A DNA stretch of 7,597 nt from Deltaproteobacteria bacterium (GTDB lineage Bacteria; Desulfobacterota; DSM-4660; Desulfatiglandales; B25-G16). The notes under the pieces were generated by a model. The model had not been told where the DNA came from and did not search any database. It was given only the letters and a program-made list of their open reading frames with translations. This document shows positions 1-7,597 of the stretch, piece after piece. A program made the translations under genes and the position numbers. The stretch's first letter is position 1. The number at the start of each line of letters is the position of its first letter. Where the stretch lies: contig QMLW01000078.1 in NCBI GenBank assembly GCA_003646935.1, positions 1 through 7,597 on the forward strand. Direction: 5' to 3'.

Positions 1-229
1 CCTCAAGCCCGTTCCCCTGTGCACGCCCCTGACCGCCAAGGGTAGGATAGAGGCGGAGCAAAGGCGCCTGTGTAGAGCCAAGGGATTCATTCAGGATGGG
101 GATCAGAAGATCCTGACCAGAGCAGAGGCAACCTTCGCAGTGCTCTCCGATGAGGACCTCATAATGGTGCCTGAGGGGCTGAAGGCAGAGATGAGCGACC
201 TGTTTGCATTGTTCAAGGCTATGGATTGA
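1..229 (+). CDS. PaaI/4HBT-type hotdog thioesterase, C-terminal part (5' end outside window)
   Basis: The frame starting at base 2 is open to a TGA at 227-229 and gives 75 residues. It begins LKPVPLCTPLTAKGRIEA and continues through RAKGFIQDGDQKILTRAEATF, with KGFI and GDQKIL separating the strands. This is the layout of the last beta strands of the PaaI/4HBT hotdog fold: a 'YLKPVP...G' strand, a strand carrying R/A-G-x-I, a 'D...G..LA.AE.TF' strand and a helical tail. Such enzymes hydrolyse acyl-CoA thioesters in the cytoplasm. The catalytic Asp/Glu region on the central helix lies upstream of the window, so activity and substrate cannot be judged. The stop overlaps the TTG start of the next gene (TTGA), which suggests co-transcription. 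The family call is by pattern; the substrate is unknown. Confidence 0.72.
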   Translation, partial: LKPVPLCTPLTAKGRIEAEQRRLCRAKGFIQDGDQKILTRAEATFAVLSDEDLIMVPEGLKAEMSDLFALFKAMD

Positions 230-867
230 CCGTGCAGGAAAATCACACCACGTTTCATATGGTTGAGGAAAAGATCGCATTCCACTCCGATAAGATCCAG
301 ATAGAGGGGTTGGTATACCTGCAGGATGGTGACAAGGCCGCGGTAATCACCCATCCACACCCGCTTTACGGTGGTTCCATGTATAACCAGGTAGTGGAGA
401 TAATGACCACCGTGTATCAAGAAAAGGGGTTTTCCACCTTGAGGTTTAACTTCAGAGGTGTTGGTTCAAGCCAGGGAAATTATGATCAAGGGGAAGGAGA
501 GAGGGAGGATGTGAGATCGGCCCTGCATTACCTGCATGAGAGGGGGAAGAGCGCAATTGATCTGGCCGGGTATTCATTCGGGGCATGGGTAAACGCCAGG
601 ATTATGGACTCCGAGCCATTGATCAACAGGATCATCATGGTATCCCCGCCGGTTGCATTCTTGGATTTTTCCTCCCTGGCCCCAAGCCCGAAGATACGGG
701 TAGTGATAGCTGGAGAGCGGGATGAGATTGCGCCCGCTGAACGTATTCGGGACCTGGTCTCTGCCTGGAATCCCGCGGCACACTTCGAGGTTATTGAAGG
801 CGCGAACCACATCTATTTCGGGAGGATCGATACGCTGTACTCCGTGCTATCTCGTGTGATAGGCTGA
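226..867 (+). CDS. Alpha/beta hydrolase, COG2945-like small esterase type
   Basis: 213 residues from a TTG at 226, or 202 from an ATG at 259. The TTG has an AAGG 8 nt upstream and overlaps the previous stop; the ATG has no well-spaced ribosome site, so I prefer the TTG, but not firmly. An oxyanion-region motif HPHPLYGG spans residues 43-50. RFNFRGVGSSQG (73-84) is the classic strand-turn of this family. The nucleophile elbow GYSFG places Ser117, Asp166 lies in GERDEIAP, and His195 lies in GANHIYF, so the Ser-Asp-His triad is complete. There is no signal peptide or membrane segment, so the protein is probably cytoplasmic. The family is poorly characterised and its substrates are mostly unknown. 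Its length is normal for the group. Pairing with a hotdog thioesterase suggests ester or thioester hydrolysis, which is inference only. Confidence 0.85.
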   Translation: MTVQENHTTFHMVEEKIAFHSDKIQIEGLVYLQDGDKAAVITHPHPLYGGSMYNQVVEIMTTVYQEKGFSTLRFNFRGVGSSQGNYDQGEGEREDVRSALHYLHERGKSAIDLAGYSFGAWVNARIMDSEPLINRIIMVSPPVAFLDFSSLAPSPKIRVVIAGERDEIAPAERIRDLVSAWNPAAHFEVIEGANHIYFGRIDTLYSVLSRVIG

Positions 868-957
868 GCTACGGGCCAAAGGTAAACGATGGGGATATGA
901 ATCCATTGCATGCGGGCCTAGAAGCCATGTCAGCACCATACACATAGTCAGACAGTC

Positions 958-3367
<2,410 letters not shown>

Positions 3368-3381
3368 CAGAACCTGAACAA

Positions 3382-4134
3382 ATGCAACAAGCTGAACCAA
3401 CCAAACCAGCGCACAAAGATCAGCCCTATCGAAGGCGCGTTCAATCGGGCAATCTGGTCTCATTCAGGGTTCTGATCAAGGAAACGGACCTGATGGTCAG
3501 CGCCGCAGGGGATCTCAGTGCGCACACCAGGGACATGGTCCACACCCTTCGCAGACAACTGGAGGACTATATACGCTCGAACCCGGGCTTTCAAACGAGC
3601 CTCCTGCCCTACCCCGAAGACCCTTTTGCCCCACAGATAGTCAAGGAGATGATCTCCGCTGCCAGGATGTTCAACGTGGGACCCATGGCCGCGGTAGCGG
3701 GTACCATTGCTGATTTCGTGGGTAAGGGCCTGCTGAATTATACCGATGAGGTTATCGTTGAAAACGGCGGAGATATCTTCCTTAAGACCTCTGTTCCCAC
3801 AACCGTGTCGGTCTATGCGGGAGACTCCCCCCTCAGCAACAAGCTCGGTTTGATCACCGATCCCATACAGATGCCATTGGGCATCTGCACATCCTCGGCA
3901 ACGGTGGGGCACTCTCTTAGCCTGGGTATCGCCGATGCGGTGTGCGTGGTGGCCCGATCGGCTTCGGTCGCCGACGCCGCAGCCACTGCCCTCGGAAATA
4001 GGATAAGGAACAGAGGTGCGCTGAAGGTGGAAATCGAGGCAGTCAGGAAATCCGAGGCCATAAAGGGTGGCATGGTAATCACCGGGAAGACCATGGCAAC
4101 TTGGGGAGAGATCGAGCTGACAGGGATTGGCTAA
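3382..4134 (+). CDS. UPF0280 family protein (COG2122, ApbE-like fold), function unknown
   Basis: 250 residues. Recognisable UPF0280 blocks are YRRRVQSGNLVSFRVLIKET (16-35), PFAPQIVKEMISAARMFNVG (81-100), PMAAVAGTIADFVG (101-114), EVIVENGGDIFL (123-134), GICTSSATVGHSLSLGIAD (167-185) and ASVADAAATALGNRI (194-208). The last two blocks resemble the 'S-T-S-x-x-x-x-H' and 'ADALATAL' parts of ApbE FMN transferases, to which the family is structurally related, but no reaction has been established that I know of. The ATG at 3382 is 14 nt after guaB and has no visible Shine-Dalgarno. The first 15 or so residues (Gln/Pro/Lys-rich) precede the conserved block and are probably not conserved. No signal peptide is seen. 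Position between guaB and a nucleotidase-type HD gene hints at a link to purines, which is inference. Confidence 0.85.
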   Translation: MQQAEPTKPAHKDQPYRRRVQSGNLVSFRVLIKETDLMVSAAGDLSAHTRDMVHTLRRQLEDYIRSNPGFQTSLLPYPEDPFAPQIVKEMISAARMFNVGPMAAVAGTIADFVGKGLLNYTDEVIVENGGDIFLKTSVPTTVSVYAGDSPLSNKLGLITDPIQMPLGICTSSATVGHSLSLGIADAVCVVARSASVADAAATALGNRIRNRGALKVEIEAVRKSEAIKGGMVITGKTMATWGEIELTGIG

Positions 4135-4185
4135 AGGGGCTGATTGATAGCTCAACGTGCTGCTGACAACCTACAACGGATATAT

Positions 4186-4191
4186 AAAGGA
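4186..4191 (+). promoter_or_regulatory. Shine-Dalgarno supporting a GTG start for the HD-domain gene
   Basis: AAAGGA with an 8-nt spacer to the GTG at 4200. It is the only well-placed site in the 65-bp gap after the UPF0280 gene. The nearby ATG at 4204 is out of frame. Confidence 0.65.
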
Positions 4192-4199
4192 CAGGAACG

Positions 4200-4766
4200 G
4201 TGAATGATATCGTTAATTTTCTCTTTGAGGTAGGCATATTAAAGAAAACCCCGAGATCCGGGTACCAATTTCTTGGCACCGGCAGTGAATCGGTGGCTGA
4301 TCATAGCTTCAGGGTTGCGATCATTGCATACCTGCTCGCAAAAAACGAGCCCGAGGCGGATTTGCAAAAAGCCGTACTCATGGGCCTCTTTCATGATTTT
4401 CATGAGGCCAGGACCGGGGATCACAACTACGTAAACAAGAGGTATGTGACGGTGCATGAGGATAAGGCGGTGAATGATCTCGTTCAAAAGGTTTCCGTGG
4501 GCGGGGAAATCGAGGCCCTGATACACGAGTTCAACGCCCGCCAGAGCATAGAGGCACGATTGGTGCAGGATGCCGATCAGCTCGATTTTATCCTCGAGTT
4601 GAAACGGCAGCAGGACGTGGGAAACAGCTCTGCCAATGAATGGCTCAAATACTCGGTGAAGCGGCTCAGCACCGATTTCGCCAAAAGCCTCGCCCATGAG
4701 ATCCTCAAGACCGATAGTAGCGACTGGTGGTTTGCCAAGAAAGAGGAGCTGTGGGTCAATGGCTAA
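4200..4766 (+). CDS. HD-domain phosphohydrolase, YfbR/HDDC2 5'-deoxynucleotidase-like
   Basis: 188 residues from a GTG start. The N-terminal helix and RSGYQFLGTGSESVADHSFR (19-38) supply the first metal ligand, His35. LMGLFHDFHEARTGDH (60-75) carries the HD pair His65-Asp66, with Glu69 and Asp74 just after. QDADQLDFILELKRQ (123-137) contributes Asp125, the second conserved metal Asp. This H...HD...D set and the 'ESVADHS.R' and 'DADQLD' wording fit the HDDC2/YfbR group, which dephosphorylates (deoxy)nucleoside 5'-monophosphates in the cytoplasm; substrate preference cannot be read from sequence. The protein ends in a WWF-containing tail, with no other domain. It overlaps the next gene by 8 nt. 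Although it lies in the same cluster as a Ppx/GppA lacking its HD-like C-terminus, it belongs to a different HD group, so it is not the detached domain. Confidence 0.86.
   Translation: MNDIVNFLFEVGILKKTPRSGYQFLGTGSESVADHSFRVAIIAYLLAKNEPEADLQKAVLMGLFHDFHEARTGDHNYVNKRYVTVHEDKAVNDLVQKVSVGGEIEALIHEFNARQSIEARLVQDADQLDFILELKRQQDVGNSSANEWLKYSVKRLSTDFAKSLAHEILKTDSSDWWFAKKEELWVNG
4744..4748 (+). promoter_or_regulatory. Shine-Dalgarno deciding the start of the TonB-like gene
   Basis: AGGAG with a 10-nt spacer to the ATG at 4759, lying inside the last codons of the HD gene. It supports 4759 over the more upstream in-frame ATG at 4696, whose extra 21 residues are basic and unlike a TonB N-terminus. Confidence 0.65.
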
Positions 4767-5361
4767 GAGGAAATCACGAGGTATTCAGGCTGACTATCCG
4801 GGGCTCACGGGAAAACGAATCATCCTGGTGGCATTCCTGGCATCTATCATAATCCATGCGGGCATTATCGTGGGATCTCCGGACATCTTTATGGCTACGG
4901 GCCTTAAGGCAAAGCTCAGGGCCTTCAAGGTTGATCTAATCCGTCCCCCCATGGATGAGATTCAAGAGGAGAGTGAAGAGGCCTCAGCCCCCATCAGTCA
5001 TGCTCCCACAGAGGAAGCTCAGGAGGCAGAGGAGGCCACTATCTCGCTGGACACCAAAGAGGACACCTACTACCCCTATGCAAAGCTTGTCAAGGAGAGA
5101 ATACAGCAGCATTGGACCTATCCTGCATCTGCCCGGGATAATTACATCCAAGGGGATCTGATGATAATCTTCAGATTAGAGAAAAACGGCAATCTCGTGA
5201 ACTCGCGCATAATCCGCTCCTCTGGATACCAGATTCTCGATGGCTCCTCCCTCAGGGCTATAGAGCTTGCAAGCCCCTTTCCGCCGTTCCCCGATACCAT
5301 CCCCGTGCAATTCTTAAATATCAACGCCTCCTTTACCTATCAGCTAAAATTCGAAGACTAG
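4759..5361 (+). CDS. TonB-like energy transducer (single N-terminal membrane span, TonB C-terminal domain)
   Basis: 200 residues. A short basic cytoplasmic tail (MAKRKSRG) is followed by one hydrophobic span at about 20-40, IILVAFLASIIIHAGIIVGS. It carries Ser29 and His33, the same S-x3-H spacing as the functional Ser16/His20 pair in the E. coli TonB span. FKVDLIRPP follows, then a short acidic linker (66-105, rich in Glu, with Pro/Ala) instead of the long Pro-Lys/Pro-Glu spacer of E. coli TonB. The C-terminal domain starts near YYPYAKLVKERIQQHW (104-119) and runs through TYPASARD, QGDLMIIFRLEKNGNLV, RSSGYQILDGSSLRAI and PFPPFP, all TonB C-terminal landmarks. The expected role is to pass proton-motive-force energy from an ExbB/ExbD complex to an outer-membrane partner. 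No exbB, exbD or receptor gene is in view. A TolA-like role is an alternative. Confidence 0.85.
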   Translation: MAKRKSRGIQADYPGLTGKRIILVAFLASIIIHAGIIVGSPDIFMATGLKAKLRAFKVDLIRPPMDEIQEESEEASAPISHAPTEEAQEAEEATISLDTKEDTYYPYAKLVKERIQQHWTYPASARDNYIQGDLMIIFRLEKNGNLVNSRIIRSSGYQILDGSSLRAIELASPFPPFPDTIPVQFLNINASFTYQLKFED

Positions 5362-5416
5362 GCACGCCCCGCCCTTCTCACAGAAGTCTTATCCACTTAC
5401 ACAATAGCGAAGTCCT

Positions 5417-6430
5417 TCACCTGCCCGACCGAAAGGCCTCCATGGCCTCATCCATAAGCTCCCCTTCCCTGCCGATATACCGTGGTGAGAAGTGAAAGAT
5501 GGTGAGCTCCTTTGCCCCGGCCCGCGAGGCGATGATGCCGGCTTCTCGTGCGGTCAGGTGGTACTTCCTCCGCGCAATCTCCCCATCTCTGTCCAAAAAT
5601 GGTGCCTCAATGAACAGATGCTGGGAGCCCCTCGCTAAGCGAACGGCCTTGTCGATGTTTTCAGGGCTTCCGATCATATCGACGAGATAGGTGATCTTCT
5701 GCCCCGACGATATCCTCGCGATCCTCTTCTTTAACTGTCCAATCGTAAATCCCTTTTCCCTGCGCACCTTGTCCCCATCCAGCCACGCTACCCGAAACTC
5801 CTCGGCACCATCGCGCCCCTCGTAGAGCGCGTTCTTGAACTCCCTCAGCCAGGGACCGACGGGCAGCCCCAGTTCTTCTAATCCCTCCTTGATGATGTTG
5901 ACGGAGAAATGCTCCCTCACCGACAGGCCAAGGCAGTCTATCTTATGGTCCAGGATCACCGCATCGACTGAAAAGGACTTCTCGGAAACCAGGTTCCCGG
6001 TAAACGGAACTTCCCTATGAGCTCCCACAGGCCTGAATCGATTTCTGCTGGTGTAGGTCCGGACCAAGCCCCGTTCCGGCTGAATCTCCGTCACATGGAT
6101 AACGAGCGTGTTCTCGTATTCCTCTATGAGGTTCCAGGTATACGCGCCCAGCTTTGCCTCGACCTTTTCGAGAAACCCGGTCGGACCGAACAGGTAGAGC
6201 TCCTTGTCTCGCCCGAGAAGGAGGCGAAGGAGTTGATCGAATCCGATAAAATGATCCATGTGCGTGTGGGTTACGAAGATATGGCTGATCTTTAACATGT
6301 CCCTCGTGGAAAGACCTGAAAGGTCGCCCAGATCGAAGAGGAGCGCCCCCCTTTGAAACATGAATGGGATGAAGAGCCCAGGATCGGAGAAGACATCGTT
6401 TATCAATCTGGGGTGAAATGATGGCTTCAT
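5417..6430 (-). CDS. RNase Z-type metallo-beta-lactamase-fold hydrolase
   Basis: 337 residues from the ATG at 6430; an in-frame TTG at 6454 would add eight residues. I choose the ATG because related proteins begin 'MKPSFHPRL', and the TTG has no ribosome site and abuts a possible promoter. Metal-binding motifs: HTHMDH (55-60), LDHKIDCLG with His162, YLVDM with Asp251, IEAPFLD (274-280), KYHLTAREAG with His291, and the C-terminal FHFSPRYIG with His313. A 'LGLPVGPW' segment (187-194) is typical of RNase Z-like proteins. Family members cut the 3' trailer from precursor tRNA, although proteins of this subgroup have rarely been tested and could be other phosphodiesterases. The zinc ligands all appear intact and the protein is cytoplasmic. 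The gene is transcribed towards the tonB-like gene, with 55 bp between the stops. Confidence 0.86.
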   Translation of the reverse strand: MKPSFHPRLINDVFSDPGLFIPFMFQRGALLFDLGDLSGLSTRDMLKISHIFVTHTHMDHFIGFDQLLRLLLGRDKELYLFGPTGFLEKVEAKLGAYTWNLIEEYENTLVIHVTEIQPERGLVRTYTSRNRFRPVGAHREVPFTGNLVSEKSFSVDAVILDHKIDCLGLSVREHFSVNIIKEGLEELGLPVGPWLREFKNALYEGRDGAEEFRVAWLDGDKVRREKGFTIGQLKKRIARISSGQKITYLVDMIGSPENIDKAVRLARGSQHLFIEAPFLDRDGEIARRKYHLTAREAGIIASRAGAKELTIFHFSPRYIGREGELMDEAMEAFRSGR

Positions 6431-6455
6431 GTAGAGGTTCTTTTCTGGCTTCAAT

Positions 6456-6483
6456 TTATTAAGATTTTAAACAGCAGTCGAAA
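6456..6483 (-). promoter_or_regulatory. Possible sigma-70-type promoter for the RNase Z-like gene
   Basis: On the - strand, TTTCGA (6483-6478), a 16-bp spacer and TAATAA (6461-6456) resemble weak -35 and -10 boxes just upstream of the ATG at 6430. Transcription from here would start close to the TTG at 6454, which further favours the ATG. The match to consensus is modest. Confidence 0.28.
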
Positions 6484-6534
6484 GTCTTAGAGGGAAGTTC
6501 TCACCTATGATTTATCATTATGTCGAAAGCTTAG
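6477..6534. repeat. Short direct repeat GTCGAAAG(T)CTTAG, two copies
   Basis: The copies are GTCGAAAGTCTTAG at 6477-6490 and GTCGAAAGCTTAG at 6522-6534. They match over 13 bases apart from one extra T in the first, with starts 45 bp apart. The first copy covers the proposed -35 box of the RNase Z-like gene, so the pair could be a protein-binding site, or it could be a trace of a small duplication. ATGATTTATCAT, a 5-bp inverted repeat, lies between them (6507-6518). Confidence 0.45.
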
Positions 6535-6589
6535 TACTTCGATTCGCAATCACACTCACGTATTCTCCAAAGTATGGGACTGTTCTTGC

Positions 6590-6660
6590 TCACTCAGCAT
6601 TAAGTCCTGAGTGAATAAATTCGTTACCGAATTTATGAATCGATGGACTTAGCGTTGGAC
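6590..6660. repeat. Nested imperfect inverted repeat, attC-like in layout
   Basis: The inner hairpin is ATAAATTCG (6615-6623), loop TTAC, CGAATTTAT (6628-6636): nine perfect pairs. The outer stem pairs 6594-6607 with 6645-6658, including AAGTCC/GGACTT: ten Watson-Crick pairs plus one more T-A next to it counted in that run, three G-T wobbles and one A-C mismatch. Unpaired stretches of 7 and 8 nt separate the two stems. The wobbles pair only on the + strand, so + strand folding is favoured. Read on the - strand, the gene-side edge is GTCCAAC (6660-6654), which fits the integron R'' consensus RYYYAAC; the far edge GCTGAGT (6598-6592) misses GTTRRRY by one base. An old cassette recombination site, a structured RNA or a small mobile-element end are all possible. 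Confidence 0.5.
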
Positions 6661-6695
6661 ATCACCTGCGACTGTGAAACGGAGCGAAACAGCCG

Positions 6696-7347
6696 TTATG
6701 TGCATGTCTTTAGCTGGTCCTTGAATACTCTTTCCAAATAGTCGTACTCTCCGCTTCGCTCCAGGAAGAGAATATGCGCATCTGCAAACTTCTTTTTGTC
6801 CCATGTTCCGTCATCATATTTCTTGCGGAGATCCTCATATAGCGTCGCTGAGATGATATAGGAATCCAGCGTTACATTGCGTCGCTTGCTTCTCGCGCCG
6901 ATATCCTTCGCCAAGCCCGGCAGCACTTCATGGAGACGGGCCTTCTCGTCATGTATGTAGGCTTCCGCGTGAAGCATTCCGTGGGGCTCAATGAAAACAA
7001 GGCGCTGGGCGGAACGCTTCTTAATCCATAGAATGAAGTCGGGGTAGAACCCTCGTTCTTCAAAGAAGCCGATTCCCGTCCCCCGACTGAGGTTTCTTAA
7101 GAGAAACAGCTCCATCCCGGCGAGTGCTCTATCTCTTTCGATCGACCAGTAGTCCTTCAAATCCTTAACAAACTGCTTTTCGCTCTGGTTCAATCCAGGG
7201 GGAGTCATCTTCACTTTGTCGCCATATTGGATGAACAAGGGCTGGTAAAGGTGCCGGTCGAAATGAATTCGGGGCAACTCCCTTGTCTCTTTACGGTAGC
7301 AGGACCAGCCGCTGCTCAAGCTTGATGTACTGTGCGTTGTCCGGCAT
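6696..7347 (-). pseudogene. Remnant of a large DEAD/DEAH helicase with C-terminal nuclease domain: internal deletion plus frameshift
   Basis: An ATG at 7347 opens MPDNAQYIKLEQRLVLLP and stops at 7293-7291. 'YIKLEQRLVLL' reads like the extreme N-terminus of large helicases of restriction type. A different frame then carries about 195 residues to a TAA at 6698-6696, beginning near RELPRIHFDRHLYQPL. This part resembles the C-terminus of such helicases: LNQSEKQFVKDLKDYW, LFLLRNLSRGTGIGFFE, FYPDFILWI, LVFIEPHGM, HDEKARLHEVLP, LDSYIISATLYEDL and AHILFLERS. The PD (in FYPDF) followed by E-P-H suggests a PD-(D/E)XK-like nuclease core with His in the Lys place. The helicase motifs (Walker A, DEAD/DEAH) are absent, so roughly the whole middle appears deleted. 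A 207-residue frame from a TTG at 7319 could still be translated, but probably without function. Family recall, not a search, supports this. Confidence 0.62.
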
Positions 7348-7597
7348 TATCTCTTTCCTGCTCTTCCGCGCTTTTTGGCGGCGCGATAAGGAGCTCTCTT
7401 CTCCTCCACACTGAACCCTATTTTATTCCTTTGGGATTCTTTTGGAGGCCGAAACAATGGACGTATCTTCTCGTATAGATCGAGAAGCGCGGCGTCGTGC
7501 AGCACAAGCTCCTTCTCGATCTCGGCCAGGCGTCTGGCCAATTCACGCGTAGCGATAGGCTGTTCCCGCATTTTCACAAAGGCGCGAACGACAAAAA
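7347..7597 (-). CDS. ORF6N-type (KilA-N-related) protein, C-terminal part (5' end outside window)
   Basis: The frame is open from the window edge, through a GTG at 7577, to a TAA at 7349-7347, giving 82 visible residues. It starts FVVRAFVKMREQPIATRELA, runs through RRLAEIEKELVLHDAALLDL and YEKIRPLFRPP, and ends in KIGF and a strongly basic tail (KRAPYRAAKKRGRAGKR). 'VVRAFVKMRE...ELARRLAEIE' followed by 'IRxLxxPP....IGF' is how many ORF6N-domain proteins end: the DNA-binding domain, a coiled coil, then this tail. The DNA-binding domain itself would lie outside the window, so its role (phage antirepressor-like regulator or similar) is by family only. The GTG at 7577 is internal, not the real start, because homology continues upstream of it. 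The stop overlaps the helicase start as TAATG, so the two were probably one transcript. Confidence 0.68.
   Translation of the reverse strand, partial: FVVRAFVKMREQPIATRELARRLAEIEKELVLHDAALLDLYEKIRPLFRPPKESQRNKIGFSVEEKRAPYRAAKKRGRAGKR
7356..7359 (-). promoter_or_regulatory. Shine-Dalgarno for the broken helicase gene
   Basis: On the - strand, AGGA at 7359-7356 lies 8 nt before the ATG at 7347-7345, within the end of the ORF6N-type gene. A good site in front of an 18-codon reading frame supports the view that this is the preserved start of a once longer gene. Confidence 0.5.

Noticed and set aside
906..945. TTGCAT at 906-911 with CATACA at 937-942 as a promoter for the Ppx/GppA gene
   Set aside because: The spacing of about 25 bp is too long, and no better -10 lies at 16-18 bp.
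4696..4758. Upstream in-frame extension of the TonB-like gene (start at 4696)
   Set aside because: The extra 21 residues overlap deep into the HD gene, have no good ribosome site, and would put an Arg-rich stretch before a normal TonB start; AGGAG before 4759 is better.
5374..5386. CTTCT-CAC-AGAAG hairpin between the convergent tonB-like and RNase Z-like genes as a terminator
   Set aside because: The stem is only 5 bp, is AT/GC mixed, and is not followed by a T-run on either strand.
6017..6295. A 92-codon + strand frame inside the RNase Z-like gene
   Set aside because: The reverse strand encodes the clear zinc-binding hydrolase; this frame shows no recognisable motif.
6431..6454. TTG start at 6454 for the RNase Z-like gene
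   Set aside because: No Shine-Dalgarno, lies at the likely transcription start, and relatives begin at the 'MKPSFHPRL' Met encoded at 6430.
6672..6697. AACGG...CCGTT hairpin just after the helicase remnant as a terminator
   Set aside because: Five-base stem with a ten-base loop; the following run on the - strand is only three T before CACAG, too weak to call.

Overview
The window looks like a bacterial chromosome segment of moderate GC. The protein wording (a short Ppx/GppA, an RNase Z of the 'KPSFHPRL' type, and UPF0280 next to guaB) most resembles Desulfobacterota (former Deltaproteobacteria). That assignment comes from family recognition only, and no rRNA or other marker is present to prove it.

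Left part (1-5361, all + strand): the 3' end of a PaaI-type hotdog thioesterase overlaps an alpha/beta hydrolase. After a gap of about 90 bp comes a compact run: a short Ppx/GppA phosphatase, guaB (IMP dehydrogenase), a UPF0280 protein, an HD-domain phosphohydrolase of the YfbR/HDDC2 type, and a single-membrane-span TonB-like protein. Two junctions (ppx/guaB and HD/tonB) are 8-nt overlaps of the form ATGG(A/C)TA(G/A), each with a Shine-Dalgarno inside the upstream gene, so translational coupling is likely. Ppx/GppA proteins act on polyphosphate or pppGpp, IMPDH commits IMP to GMP, and HDDC2/YfbR enzymes remove phosphate from (deoxy)nucleoside monophosphates. The cluster therefore has a guanine-nucleotide or phosphate-homeostasis flavour. 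The UPF0280 and TonB-like members do not obviously fit it.

Middle (5417-6430, - strand): a complete metallo-beta-lactamase-fold RNase Z-type hydrolase, convergent with the tonB-like gene. No convincing terminator lies in the 55-bp gap.

Right part (6431-7597): about 265 bp of non-coding DNA, AT-rich in places, holds a direct repeat and a nested inverted repeat of about 65 nt. Next, on the - strand, is what I read as the wreck of a large helicase-nuclease gene: an intact ribosome-binding site and 18 N-terminal codons run into a stop, then about 195 C-terminal codons follow in another frame. Just upstream, overlapping by one base (TAATG), is the 3' end of an ORF6N-type protein that leaves the window. 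This end looks like a decayed accessory or defence locus beside core genes. I see no intact new system here. The best leads are the nested inverted repeat, the deleted helicase locus with its ORF6N partner, and the UPF0280 gene in a purine setting.
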